From Ilex aquifolium (lineage: Eukaryota; Streptophyta; Magnoliopsida; Aquifoliales; Aquifoliaceae): a DNA stretch of 64,000 nucleotides. A model generated the notes under the pieces. The model did no database searches, was not told where the DNA came from, and worked only from the letters and a program-made list of their open reading frames with translations. The stretch covers positions 46,285,069-46,349,068 of the forward strand of contig OX637391.1 in assembly GCA_951799425.1 (NCBI GenBank), in the 5' to 3' direction. Made by a program: the position numbers and the translations under genes. Positions 23,398 through 34,287 of this stretch are shown in pieces. Positions within the stretch are counted from its first letter, which is position 1; every line of letters starts with the position of its first letter.

Positions 23398-24767
23398 TCA
23401 CATGCCTACCCGCAATTGATTAACAATCTTGATCCTTATTTGAACAACTAGCACCTCCAGGCTGCTATGACCAAAGATTTTGCATTGATCACACCTAGCA
23501 GGTCGCCATTGATACTCAATCTTGATTTCAATAGTTACAATATCCTCTTCCTCCTCCCCCTGCATTTGCAGATCAATGGATTCCAATAATGGGCCTTCTA
23601 CACCGACTTTCACACAAATTCTAGAAAAAATAGTTCAATTTTCCTCCTCTGTGACCTTATCCATATACCATGCCTTACCTACTGCACTTGCAACATAGCT
23701 CAAACCCATAGCAGTTCAGTATTCATTAGGTATACTGTAGAATTTTTCCTAGATAACTGTCTTGCCTTGGGGCTTCCATAATAAGCTTTAGATTGGGTTG
23801 TCATTTTCCTAATAAAATAGGTTGACCTCCTATATACCAAGGTTCTCCCTCAAGCATCTCATTTCTGTTACCAGTACTTGAGAATCTAAAGAAAAAGAAC
23901 CCTTCTTCTTCAGAAACCATATCAAACAAACCCTTAGCTCCCCCACATCCTCATTGCCGATGCCTGGACAAGATGGAAAGGCAATTTCCTCCCAATGAAG
24001 TGCCCTACCAAGCTAGTTTCCCATTTGGAGCTTCCTTCAAGGGCAACTTCCTTGGGTGGTCTTACAACCACTATTCCATTTAGAAAATTTGGGGCCTGAA
24101 CTTTCATTTCTACTTTAGACCTAGGATCAACTCTAACTTTATTAGCCCAAGAATCTTTAAGGTCCTTTGAGAAAGGCCTTGGTTCACAAAATTCTTACCT
24201 GTTTGAGCCGCTTTAACAACGCCATCAAGTTGAGTCACCTTGCTTCCCGTAGCTTGAGTGAGAACAATACGTCCATTCATCTCAGTCCCTTGCCCACTAC
24301 GAATCTCCACTGTAGTGGAGGAACTTGGACCTATTCCTTTTCCATTTTTGGGATCGCCCAAAAGCACCACCACTTCCCCATCTAGAATTCACAGATCCTC
24401 TTTTAAGCGGTTGGTTCCCTTGGTCTTGCTGCTTATTTTGAATCTCCACCAGTTTTTTCAATAATCATTCTCAACAATCAATTTGAGGTACCGACTTCTC
24501 ATATCAGCTACATTTATTCCTTCACTAGCTTCCTTTTAGAGGATATGCCCATAACTACACCCTTTGCCTTCACATTAACTTTCCACATTAACAGACTCAA
24601 CAGTTGTGTTCGCATTCAAGTTAGCTGAGCCTCGACTTGCCTCATTTGTGCTAAAATCGCCTGCATTGATACCCAAGGTAACATTGTTAATTACGCTGAA
24701 TAGGAGGCTCAATACCTCTTAGTTCAAGGAAGTCAGTAGGCCCTATTTCAATAGCCACAAGGTCCAT
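23398..24767 (-). pseudogene. LINE ORF1 (DUF4283 and zinc-knuckle type), decayed
   Basis: The frame probably opens at 24767 with MDLVAIEIGPTDFLEL. Several frame changes later, around 23800-23850, comes EGEPWYIGGQPILLGKW, the hallmark of the DUF4283 RNA-binding region of plant LINE ORF1. The zinc knuckle start YQWRPARCDQCKIFGHS lies near 23480-23510. ORF1 proteins of this type bind the element RNA. The frame is cut at 23402 by the gypsy LTR and continues at 19307, so together these segments describe one LINE of which at least ORF1 and the endonuclease were once joined. Confidence 0.7.
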
Positions 24768-25050
24768 TCTATTGAACAGTAGGTAAAATAGCAGAAAATG
24801 AAAAAAAGAAAAAGAAAAGAAAAAGAGGTTAGGAGAGCTAAGGGAGGAGAGATGAGGGTGATGGTGAACAGAATTTGAAAATAGAGAAGAAATGGCTGGA
24901 GATCTGTGAAGAGGAGAAATCCACCGCCAAGCCCTAGATTTCACCACCATTTTGATATGTGCCACTTTACATGCATGCTATGCACGCACTAGACCAGGAA
25001 GTGGTAGTGGCAAGATGGAAGACTTGGTCTAATTTGTTTTAGTCATTGTT

Positions 25051-25269
25051 TGTTGAGTCTGTTATTGAGTAAGCTTTGAGTGGCATAGTGGGTGCTATTC
25101 TTTTTCCTATTCTTCAGCATTTCCAGTTATTTAGCATTGTTGTTATTTTCCCTTCTAGTTGTATGGCTATATATAGCCTAAATGAGTTCAATAAAGATAT
25201 GCAGTTTATTCACCAAACAATCCCCTCCTTCTCCTATTCCTTTCTTATTTAAAGTTCTTTCGTATCACA
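25051..25269 (+). repeat. Possible short solo LTR
   Basis: The segment begins TGTTGAGTCTG, contains a TATATATAG promoter-like stretch followed by an AATAAAG about 25 bp later, and ends CGTATCACA. That layout resembles a short copia LTR. No primer site follows and the flanking 5-mers do not match, so this is tentative. Confidence 0.3.
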
Positions 25270-26544
25270 TTCCCCAAAATCTTGCAAGGAGAAGAATGGG
25301 TTAAGTAGATTTGAGGTGAACTTAGAGAGAGAAGGCTGTCTTGGGTGGCGTCGGTGTCGGAAAAGGAATGCCATCGGGGATGGTGACGAAAAATGGTTTC
25401 GCTCGTTTTAACAAATGAATCTTGATTGTAGTTGGTTGCCTTTTATAGGACTAAAATTTGAAATTTGAACACCCCAATTGCCACCCAAAGAGTTTTAATC
25501 CCTTAAATCATGTGATTTTGAATATTTCATACTCATCTCGTAGATATGGTTCTCTCTCTCTCTCTCTCTCTTTTACGTCCAATTTACAATGGCCAAGTAT
25601 AAAATCAAATAGATTCATGCTTAGATGATTCCACCAAAATATATTTTTACTTGTAACTTCAAACCACTTCCATATTTTACACCCGCATATGTAAATATAT
25701 CAGGAGACAAAATCAGAGAGTAATTATAATTTCATGCTTCAGATTAGGTCAATCTTAAAAAAGAAGCGAAGAGGGTAGGGTGACCACGACAAATAAGAGC
25801 AAAAAATTAGTAGGTAATGATGGGTTTACACCCAAAAAAAGAAAGAAAAGAATTTAACAATTCAAGGACAAATGTTTCCGATTACCCTCAAATAAATTTA
25901 AAGCCCCACCACTATGCACATTCTGATGATATGGGGTGTTAAATTTGGAAATTTTTGGGCGAGAACAAAATTTCAGGATCAATTTATAAGCCTTTTAGTT
26001 TTTTTTTTTACATAGTGCCTTTAGGTATGAGTCTATTGTTAGTATTACTATATAAAAGAATCTAGAGTGAGGAGAGGGCTCCATTTTCCAATTTTCTAAA
26101 ATTTTGACTTAGATAGGTACAAAACATGATTCTGAAATAAATATTACCATTAGCAGTCACATAACAACTCCTACCATTATTGTTGATATAAGTACTTATT
26201 TGAAATTACAAAAAAAAAAAAAAAAACCCATTAATGAATAATTTTCTATAATATCAAAATTCGAATAAGGGGAAATGGAGACTCAGTGTATCTCACGGTT
26301 CAATAACTAGTTTTATATAACTCCCATTGATGGCTTTCCCAAGATGATGTGCATGTTATATCTTTGACCTTACAAAATTGCTATTTCATACCCTTATCAG
26401 GAGAGAATACTTATATTTTTCACTTATGTACATGGAAAACAAATGAGGGTCTAACTCCAGAAGATGCAATCAAAAGAAACAGAGTAATAAGGTTGCATTG
26501 CATGGAATATTAGTCCCAAGTTTAGGGGCATAGCATGCACATGA

Positions 26545-26582
<38 letters not shown>

Positions 26583-27515
26583 CACATACAAAAGGAGCTG
26601 GGAAACAACGACCAAACAATCATTGAAAGCAGCATTATACCACATCCAAAATCTGATCACACATTCTCGCTAACTTTTATGTTTCCTCCTCTTTTTGACT
26701 GGGTCATCGCAATTACCTTCATATTCTAAACAGCCTCTCTCTCTCTCTCTGAATTTATGAAAAGAATGTGAGGATTGTGGGATCCAAGGCTTCATCATGA
26801 GAGATAGATTCCGTTATACATTGATTGATGGGAGTTTCAGATCCGAGAGTTCCCTTACTTTCATGCAAAAACCACTTCTGATGGAAAGAAAAAGCATTCA
26901 TACAGATAGTGACCATATTCAAAAGACCCATTTCTAACTTTTCTTTTCCCAAAGACTGCAAAAGCTCAAGGTGTGGAAACTTTGTCTCCATGCCAAACTT
27001 TTGTGAATGCCACTTCTCTCTCTCTCTCTCTATATATATATATGGGTATTGTATTTCTAATTTTTTATGTAATCAAAATTTATCACATGTAAATTTTTTA
27101 TATTTTGTTATTTTATTACGTTATCATTTTTTCACTCTGCAAATTATCCAACTCAAATTCAATGACTAAAATAAATTACTGTTCAATATTAGCCTTATCC
27201 TATATATATATATAAATATGTGTTCATATCTATCTCTCTCACATATAATATTTTGAGGAATGGAAACTTGTCTTTAGTAGGCTGTCCTACAATGAAAGAA
27301 AAAAGTTGCATTGCCTTTCAAAAATATATGCATAATGGATACTTTAGAGAATTAATAAGTCCTCAAAAGAGCATATTTAGTGCTTTGCTTTTTATCCTTT
27401 CTTTTCCTTTCCTTCTCTTTGCTTCCCTTTTTCCAAGTGTAATGATTTCTAGATCATGTTCATATACTTTGAAAACGGCTAGCCTGCATGTATTACTTAT
27501 TATAGAAATTTAAGG
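25270..27515. other. Gene-free AT-rich region with CT microsatellites
   Basis: No gene is supported. The region holds CT/TC microsatellites at 25552-25572, 26551-26578, 26735-26750 and 27014-27030 (the last running into a TA repeat to 27042). Short open frames here are made largely of these repeats. An A-run of about 17 bases is at 26209-26225. Confidence 0.6.
26551..26578 (+). repeat. CT microsatellite, 14 units
   Basis: Perfect (CT)14. It is the longest of four CT arrays within about 1.5 kb. Confidence 0.95.
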
Positions 27516-27523
27516 CTCCTAGC

Positions 27524-27655
27524 TAGGGCTGTTAATCAAGCCAAGCTTGAACATTATTTAAGGCTCGTTTATGTGTTAATTGTTAAACGAGCCAGCTCGT
27601 TTATGTGTAAATTAGGCTTGACAAAAGCTCGAATTCAGCTCGATTAACAGCCCTA
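27524..27655. mobile_element. hAT-like MITE, 132 bp, perfect 8-bp TSD
   Basis: The ends are TAGGGCTGTTAATCAAGCC and, reverse-complemented, TAGGGCTGTTAATCGAGC: nearly perfect terminal inverted repeats. The element is flanked by CTCCTAGC at 27516-27523 and 27656-27663, a perfect 8-bp duplication typical of hAT insertion. The interior consists of GGCTCG/CGAGCC-type inverted repeats. No coding capacity. Confidence 0.92.
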
Positions 27656-27663
27656 CTCCTAGC

Positions 27664-28386
27664 TAGTTTTTTGATTGGTTACAAGGAGCAGTGAGAAATT
27701 AACTACAAAATTTGCTTTTGTGTATATCTTTAAGTAGGGAAAGACTAGGGTACTAAAAAAATTATTTTCCGTACCATATCTTATTTGTTAGTCCAATTAT
27801 AAAGTGATGCATGGAAAGTATTCTTATTTTTTATTTTACGGTGTTTTATTATTTTCATGATCAATGACTATAAATAATTCAAACTAAAATCTACAGTTCA
27901 GATTCAATTTTTGTTGTTGTACCGGAAATTAATTTTTGGTACCATCGTTTTATCCTTTTAATTAGGGTGATTGAATGGTGGTGATTAGTTCTTGGCCTGA
28001 TTTTCTTTTTCTATAATTTTTTTAGTTCCATCTTTCCCTTCTCATGTGAAGAAGATTTATTGTTTCCAATTAGTTCTAAAGTATTTCGTTGGAAATTTAT
28101 GTTTCTTGAGATTATCAAGGAAATGCTGATATGAATTATGAAATATTTATTATTTTTCCTTGGAGAAAAAAATATAAAAACAGAAAAACATAAGGAAGAT
28201 CTCTTGGAAAAACAACCACTTGACTGACCTTTCCTTGGATAAAGTAGTTTGACTACGTTCTATCTCCTCTCCTTCGAAACTTATTAATATTTAAATCAAG
28301 TGTGACAGGATTTTCTCTTAGAAACCTCAACAAATGAAAGTAGTTGAGAATATTGGATAAATACATGTGACATTATTCTCTATTAG
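27664..28386. other. Gene-free AT-rich region
   Basis: I see no open frame, transposon end or RNA motif here. Sequence is about 70 percent AT with short homopolymers. Confidence 0.6.
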
Positions 28387-29292
28387 CTTAAATTTTTAGT
28401 GTTGATGATAGTTTAATTATCAAAACTTAGAGACATTGAATTTAAATCTTTGCAACCTCCTCCCTTACTATACAAAATAAAAATATAATCACATGGACGG
28501 GTCGCCTAAGAGAGGCCACACATGAAAGAAAATATTAAATAGATACATATGTTATATCACCTTTTCTATCATATTAAAGTTCTATAGTAGTTGATGGTTC
28601 AACGGCAAAAAATGATCAATGGCGAATGAAGCTAACCTTAATATAGAGGCCAATAGTAGAGGTGTTCACCGTACTCTACGGGTAGGAATTATAATATTCC
28701 ATCTTCTTACTCGATACTTTGCGGAAGAATTTTTTCTTGGCCTACCCGATCCGATCAAGTGTACTATTCCTACCTGAATTCTGTCCAAAACAATTAGGTA
28801 AGAAGTCGGGTGAACACATATTTTTTAGTTATTAATTTTTAGATAATTTTAACAATTTAATTAAGTAACATGCACTAATTACTTAACACGATAAACTAAT
28901 AACACTAAAGAAAACACAAAAAATTCGATAATGCATAGATAATTACAATAAAACACAACAAGAAAGCCATAAACATCAATAGATCACATATAAGAAATCC
29001 ATAAACATCAATAAAACATTAGGGTTTCTAAATTTTTGGATTTTTATTTTTAGGGATTAAAATATATATATGTGGATAGGGTAGGGTAGCAATATGAAAA
29101 TTTTGTAGGAATTCTGCATTCCTACCCGATTTTTTACGGAATACCGAAAAATCTTTTGTTGGCCTGTCCTATTCTTTCGGATAGCCGATCAATAGAGTCG
29201 GGTAAGGTAGGATAATGTCAACATTTGCGGGTAATCAAAAATTTGAACACCCCTAGTCAATAGTAAACAACCCCCTACAACATATTAAAAAA
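28387..29292 (+). repeat. Direct repeat copy R1, split by a hAT MITE
   Basis: The segment 28387-28656 resuming at 29264 matches R2 at 31641-31936 nearly base for base, from CTTAAATTTTTAGTGTTGATG to AACAACCCCC. The pair flanks a gypsy gag remnant in direct orientation and could be parts of LTRs of one element, though homology stops before the primer site at 29671. R1 contains an MITE that R2 lacks. Confidence 0.75.
28657..29255. mobile_element. hAT-like MITE, 599 bp
   Basis: The left end is TAGAGGTGTTCACC and the right end, reverse-complemented, TAGGGGTGTTCAAA. The 8-bp flanks are GCCAATAG (28649-28656) and GTCAATAG (29256-29263), differing once. The unoccupied site in R2 reads GACAATAG followed by the same TAAACAACC, which shows what the target looked like before insertion. 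Inner sequence has several CCTACCCG/CGGGTAGG inverted motifs and no coding frame. Confidence 0.9.
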
Positions 29293-31161
29293 TGATGTAT
29301 AATGGCTTTAGGAATTATTTTATTTTCAATTTATTATTTATTTATTTATTTAGAATAAGAGTTTAATTATGAATATTTTAGAGTGATTTGTTGCCTAAAC
29401 CATGTCAATTTTTCTACTTCATTAGGTATGTATTTATTTGTTTTTAGCAATTTTCCTAAGACTAGGAATTTAGGTTCGTTTTGAAAGCCTTTAGGGGTTT
29501 GGGAATTCTTATAAATTGGCCTATGTATTACAATTCTATTCAGTTAATCAATTGAATAATATACATTTTTCAGAGTTATTCTCTTATTTTTTATGTGGAT
29601 TTAGAATGTTTTTGTTTTATAAACTTAGAGACGATGATCTCTTCATGTCCCATCGTTATCACTACGTTAATTAGTATCAGAGCCTTGACTAACCTAGCAT
29701 GATCGATAAATCAACAAAATGGTGACAACTTTCATCGGAACAGTGATTATATCAAAAGGGCTCTTCCTAGAGCCAAATTCTTGGATCGTCAACAATAATT
29801 ACAAGCTATCCAAAAGGCCTTGCAAGAACAGTAGGCTATGGTTGCTTGGTTGGCGTTGGATCTGAACTAGGATCCTGATCAAGGGTGGGTATAAAATAAC
29901 GATATGTCTGTGTTCAATTTGTTCGAGATCGTTTTCATGTCTATCATGCGAGACAAAATATTAATGGTGCACTTGCTCGTGCAACACCTATTGCAGATCA
30001 CAGTAATGGTGACGAGTATGCTACAAATATGTTTGATTCCTATGATTATTTAAGATATTATAGAAATCTTGGTTATGAGTCTAAGAATTTTTGTATAAAA
30101 GTTGACCTTCTTACTTTTGATGATTACCTTAATATTGAAGAATTTTTTGATTGGTTGCCCAAGGTTGAGAGATTTTTCAATTACACGGGGGTTACAAATG
30201 ATGAGGAGAAGGTGACATTGATGGGTTACAAATTAAGAGGTAAAACATATTCTTGGTGGAAATGCGTGCAGTCTTCACGTGCAAGATAACGAAAAGCTCC
30301 AATTTGTTCGTGACATAAGATGAAGCGGTTATTAAAAGAGTGGTTCTTACCTCTCGATTATGAACAAGTTTATTCTAACACCACCAACAATATGCAGAGC
30401 TTAGCATGTTTATGCAGACAACTATTCCTTCATTGAATAATTATGCAAGTTCAATCAAGAAAAAAATTACAGGTTATCAAGAAGACAAGATTGAAGATGA
30501 TGATAATGTTGAGTGGACTTATGGTGATGTAGGAGAACCTCTGGACGGTTATCATAAAGAGAAAGTTGAAGAAAAAGATGACGACAAAATTAATGATAAT
30601 CCCACACTTAGTGATGCAATATTTGAAGTTATTGTGGTCAAACCCGAGATATGTAAACTTGTTGAAATTGATGAAGAAGACATTCTTAAAGTTCCCGAGT
30701 AGCCTATAGATTGACAAGAAGAGAAGCAAGAATCTAAATTATGTGGAGCTGTTGATATTTTTGGATTGCTAGATACTTTTGTTATTGATGATTTTTAGAA
30801 AATAGTTGATCTGGATATTTCTGAGCTACCAGATGTAGGCAATCTTTGTGGTTATTTTCTTGATTGCAATGACAGTTGGAGGGAGTCAATGGCAGAACAC
30901 TGTGGATTTATCAAAGTATATCCGAATCTTGAAAAAGCTACAAGCAACTATCATGAAGTGAGCAGGATTGATTTGATAACTGGGAAGCAGTTCATAACCA
31001 ATGCTACTACCCAATCTTATACAATATATTTTGTAGAATCTCAGATTCCAGAAGTAGAAGCAGAAGAAAGCATTATTCTAATACATTATGGGCTAGAAAA
31101 GATCAATCTCAAATATAAAGCAGACGCAGATAAACACAGATGCACCAAATTGTTTCAAGCA
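29293..31161 (+). mobile_element. Gypsy retroelement remnant: LTR end, primer site and gag
   Basis: LTR-like sequence ends at about 29670 and is followed by TTAGTATCAGAGCC, a near-consensus primer site. From 30029 a gag frame reads IKVDLLTFDDYLNIEEFFDW, then a WLPKVERFF segment and KLRGKTYSWW, the core of the gypsy retrotransposon Gag family. A frameshift near 30288 is followed by FLPLDYEQVYSN in another frame. Acidic open frames to 31161 have no match I recognise. Protease, RT and integrase are missing. Confidence 0.72.
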
Positions 31162-31492
31162 CATTACAAGAAAAAGTATATTTTCCATCGATAGTTTGTC
31201 GATACAAAAAGTCCATTTGCCGACTCAAAAAGTATTTGAGTCGAAAAGTAGATTTTTTGCAGAAGTAAATAGTGGGTGATGCAAACAGTTTGCATCGGCA
31301 TTTTGCCGACGCAAAAAAATATTAGCATCGGCAAAGACCGACACAAAATAACAGATGTTAATAATGGGAATGATGTCACTTTTTTGCATCAGTACATCAT
31401 GCCGACGCAAAAAGTGGATATTTGCATCAACATTGTACCAACGCAGAAGGTGAGTATTTGCATCGGCATGGTGCCGACGCAAATACTATTTT
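31162..31492 (+). mobile_element. CACTA (En/Spm) 5' terminal fragment
   Basis: It begins CATTACAAGAAAAA, one base from the consensus CACTACAAGAAAAA. About 330 bp of subterminal sequence follow with repeated, often palindromic motifs such as GCATCGGCA and GCCGACGCAAA, the transposase-binding layout of CACTA elements. No matching 3' end with the same motif was found nearby, so this is a truncated copy inserted in the gypsy remnant. Confidence 0.75.
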
Positions 31493-31640
31493 TTTTCCAA
31501 ATGTTTTTTAAATATTATTTGCTTATAATTTTGCCTGGTTATTTACATATAACTATCCCCTTTACATTTATAAGCATCTCCTATATATTCATACACATTT
31601 TTTATTATTTCCATTTTTTACATTTATACGCATCTCTTAT

Positions 31641-31936
31641 CTTAAATTTTTAGTGTTGATGATCGTTCAATTATCAAAACCTAGAGGTATTGAATTTAAA
31701 CCTTAGCAACCTCCTGCCTTACTACAAAAAATAAGAATATAATCACTTGGACAGATCGCTTAAGAGAGGCCACATGAAAGAAAGTATTAAATAGATACAT
31801 ATATTATACCACTCTTTCTATCATCTTAAACTTTTATAAGAGTTGATGGTTGAATGGCAAAGAATGATCAATGGCGGATGAAGCTAACCTTAATATAGAG
31901 GACAATAGTAAACAACCCCCAAAACACACATTAAAA
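31641..31936 (+). repeat. Direct repeat copy R2 (empty-site copy)
   Basis: Uninterrupted partner of R1. It preserves the sequence across the MITE target as AGGACAATAGTAAACAACC. Similarity ends after CATTAAAAA, where an A-rich tract begins. Confidence 0.8.
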
Positions 31937-32042
31937 ACAACAACAAAAACCCAACAGGCTATCCGCAAGCTACAATTAAAAAAAAGAAAAGAAAAGAAAA
32001 TAGAAAGGCAAAGAAGTTTTATAATAGTTGGTGAGTAAAAAG

Positions 32043-33197
32043 CAGTGTTATCAGAACCGGACTGGACCGGTCGGTCGGACTGGTTCAACAGTGAACCGGG
32101 ACATTAACCGGTCCGGTTCCATAGTTGGACCACTTAAGGAGGAGAACCGGCTAAAAACCGAAAAATCGGCCGATTTTTGTAAAAAACCGTGAACCAGCGG
32201 TTTTATAAAAATCGGCCGGTTTAATTCCAAATTAAAAATTAAATTACATAAAATTAAAATCTCAACTCAAGCTTCTAGAATCGGGATCTTTTATTGCCCT
32301 GAATCGCAGACCAAGGTCCAACGACCACCACCAAGCTCCAGCTCCCAGCGACCACCACCAAGCTCCAGGGCCTCCAGGCGACTGCGACCAAGCTCCAAGG
32401 CGATCGATCAGCCACTGCGATCACCGACCAGTGAATTCAGGTAAGATTTTCTTGATTTGGGTTTAATCTAGAAAGATTTTAAATTTGATATTGAGTTTTT
32501 TTATGGGCTATGTGATTTTCATTTAAAGTCATTGTTTAGAGTGGTTTGTTAATTAAGGTTCGGAGAAATAGTGCATGTTTTTGATTAAGGTTGTTTGTTA
32601 ATTATTGTTCCGATAGATATTTGATTTCAAATAACTAATTGTGTTCTTGATATAAGAGATCATTGATGTTCCATAGCTAATGGGTAGTCATAAACTATTA
32701 AATTGAGTTTCTTTCACGTTGCTTTTCCCATATATTGATTGGGTCTCATCGAATGGTTGGTTAAACTACAAGTTTATAATTGTTTGTCAAAACACTTCAT
32801 TCATGTTGTTTGAATTGCAAGCGTGGGAACTGATTAAGTTAAATGAATTAGATTTTTGCTTAGTTAAATAAAGTAATACAAGACTTAGGGTATATGTGTT
32901 TGAATACTTTTATCATGCTTTATATTTTCGTTTTGAATACTTTTATCATTGTTTGTCTGTTAAATAGGGATTCACAAGGGAATAGTTGCTTAACTTCATT
33001 AATTTTATGACAAATTATATACATTTTAGACATATTTTATATTTTTTAGCTAAATTATTATGTTTTATAATTATTATATATATTTTTATTTTTTTATTAT
33101 ATGACTGGTCCGACCAGTTGACCTACCGGTTGAACCAGTGAACCATTGACCCAGTCCCCTAGTCGGTTTGATGACCGGTCCGATTCTGATAACATTG
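32043..33197. mobile_element. hAT-type element, 1155 bp, CAGTGTTATCAG ends
   Basis: The left end is CAGTGTTATCAGAACCGGAC and the right end, reverse-complemented, CAATGTTATCAGAATCGGAC. The 8-bp flanks are GTAAAAAG (32035-32042) and GTATAAAG (33198-33205), one mismatch. Both ends carry arrays of CCGGT/ACCGG motifs (about 32050-32210 and 33108-33180). The interior includes a GACCACCACCAAGCTCCAG repeat near 32320-32400 and has no transposase. Confidence 0.85.
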
Positions 33198-33285
33198 GTA
33201 TAAAGAGTAGCGTTACAACAGTATTGTCCACATCAGCTTGTGTGAAACTAAATAATTTCAATATCATACTTTCAATGGCAATAAT

Positions 33286-33376
33286 AATTTTTTGCCACTA
33301 AACATATTCATTCAGTGACAGTATTTATAGCTACAATCTAAATCTAGCGGCTAAAAGTAATTTTTTTTTTGTAGTG
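33286..33376 (+). mobile_element. CACTA-like 3' terminal fragment
   Basis: It ends TTTTTTTTTTTGTAGTG, the reverse complement of a CACTACAAAAA start. It is preceded by GCCACTAAA and GCGGCTAAAAG motifs that differ from those at 31162, so this is a different family. No target duplication pairs it with that end. Confidence 0.5.
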
Positions 33377-33515
33377 GAAAAACGTTGGGAGTTGGGACTG
33401 CAGCTTGAAGAGAATATTTGAACCCAACAGTGGCTCCATAATGTATGATCATACTTAATAATTCACCTGCTTTGTCCGAAGGAATGTTTCTTCTCATTAA
33501 CTGGTCTCTCAAACC

Positions 33516-34287
33516 AGGGGCGGAGCCACCCTTGGGCTAGGGTGGGCACATGCCCCTCTCAATTTTTTTTTTTCATATTAAGTATGTATTTTTTGAAATA
33601 AAATTTAAATATATTTAATTGTGTTTTAGTTATATTGATTTGAATAGACCCCTACTTAAATGATTGTTAACTTTCTGAACAATATTATTAAAACTTAATT
33701 TAAGGACCTAATACATTGCGATATTAAGTATAATAGTGAGTCTTAATATTTAATAAACTCTATTATCTATCAAATGATCACAAACCATTGGATCTCCATC
33801 AATTAAATCTCAAATTAGGTACAACTAATATAATTGTTAACTTTTAGACATATTTTAGACATGTCCGAATATGTTTTGAACATATTGATGTTATTTTATA
33901 TTTTTTTAAATTGTAGGGTTATTTTTTTATTGTATAAAAATGTGTGTCGTTATGTAGTAAACTATAGGATCAAAAATGGAAGATTGTTACTGCGATTTTA
34001 TATATAAAAGAAATATTATTGATAAAATTAATTTGTAACTTTTTCAAATAATAAAAATATACCAGGGTCGATTCTAAGTAATAATAATTAGTCGCATTCT
34101 TGATAAGAAGTTTTAATTATTATTTTTTTGTTCATGTTATGTATATCGATTTTTAATCTTCTATATTTAAAAAGTATTAAATATAATTTTAATAAATATA
34201 AATTTATGAACTTTTACGGTCTATTAAAAAAAAATTAAAACATGCTACTCTGCCTACCCTAAATTTTTTTTCTAACTCCGCCCGTTT
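33516..34287. mobile_element. Putative TIR element with GGGGCGGAG ends
   Basis: The left end carries AGGGGCGGAGCCACCC followed by TAGGGTGGGCA. The right end, reverse-complemented, carries ACGGGCGGAGTTAG followed by TAGGGTAGGCA. The paired blocks imply terminal inverted repeats of about 45 bp with gaps. The interior is very AT-rich and non-coding. A target duplication is not clear. Confidence 0.55.

Noticed and set aside
26755..26991. Minus-strand open frame and a weak foldback (GGATCC...CATCA against its near-complement) resembling a microRNA precursor
   Set aside because: The arms have several mismatches and neither matches a plant microRNA I can recall. The frame shows no family motif.
31162..33376. 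A single CACTA element spanning both ends
   Set aside because: The subterminal motifs differ between the two ends and the flanking trinucleotides (GCA and GAA) do not match.
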